Shown: piece by piece, positions 63,989-64,000 of the stretch
Layout: every line of letters begins with the position of its first letter
Position numbering within the stretch: position 1 is the stretch's first letter
Assembly (NCBI GenBank): GCA_965267335.1
Contig: OZ253953.1
Span: 682,001-746,000, forward strand
Length of the DNA: 64,000 nucleotides
Direction: 5' to 3'
Source: G965267335 sp965267335
Lineage (GTDB): Bacteria > Bacteroidota > Bacteroidia > Cytophagales > JAAEPT01
Translations under genes and position numbers: made by a program
Notes under the pieces: generated by a model
Told to the model about the DNA's origin: nothing
Databases searched by the model: none
What the model saw: the letters and a program-made list of their open reading frames with translations, nothing else

Positions 63989-64000
63989 TCTATTTGGCCA

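Overview
The window comes from the chromosome of a gliding-type Bacteroidota, most likely order Cytophagales. The evidence is a porP/sprF-gldK-gldL-gldM-gldN type IX secretion (T9SS) locus, three giant secreted proteins ending in the T9SS type B (gliding-type) C-terminal sorting domain, a sensor kinase with a Reg_prop propeller plus Y_Y_Y domain, several Bacteroidota-type lipoproteins and beta-barrels, and start sites without clear Shine-Dalgarno sequences. The genus cannot be fixed from this sequence alone. I saw no rRNA, tRNA, CRISPR array, transposase or prophage gene.

Layout. 1-9.8 kb is mostly plus-strand housekeeping: a TPR lipoprotein (cut by the left edge, minus strand), tadA, a beta-barrel, a Crp/Fnr regulator, Fe/Mn superoxide dismutase, a DUF4403-like lipoprotein (minus), pterin carbinolamine dehydratase, a tectonin-repeat protein, rsmI, lnt, an inositol monophosphatase and a 52-residue Cys-rich membrane protein. 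9.7-21.8 kb is nearly all minus strand: a radical SAM/SPASM protein, a coupled beta-barrel/large lipoprotein pair, a second barrel next to radA, a glycerophosphodiesterase, a LytTR response regulator with its propeller-type histidine kinase, and a PorT-like barrel. 22-45.6 kb is dominated by three giant plus-strand genes of 3024, 2189 and 2227 residues. The first joins a glycoside hydrolase family 8-like domain to DUF11 and PKD/Ig-like repeats. The second and third have diverged N-terminal heads but share a practically identical 5.4 kb stalk-plus-sorting-domain segment. 45.8-51.4 kb holds an acyltransferase and the surface polysaccharide export/regulation genes (Wzc-like tyrosine kinase, Wza-like lipoprotein, UDP-sugar dehydrogenase). 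51.5-57.9 kb holds hemW, a BamA/TamA-like outer membrane protein, a WecA-like transferase, a DUF4271-like protein and a HemD-like protein. 58-64 kb is the T9SS core.

How they fit together. The T9SS genes (GldL/GldM motor, GldK/GldN periplasmic ring, PorP/SprF accessory) are the kind of machinery that would export the three sorting-domain proteins. The polysaccharide genes and WecA-like transferase would supply a surface glycan. Lnt matures the many lipoproteins, including GldK.

The most striking observation is the 5.4 kb direct repeat between the two adjacent adhesin-like genes. Read by eye, the copies differ at only eight bases, all in the last ~475 nt, while their heads have diverged. This suggests recent stalk duplication or gene conversion beneath diversifying heads. 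Other points are the enzyme-on-a-stalk GH8-like protein, the hexanucleotide-encoded Tyr-Gly tail of the tyrosine kinase, and a pair of similar intergenic repeat elements.
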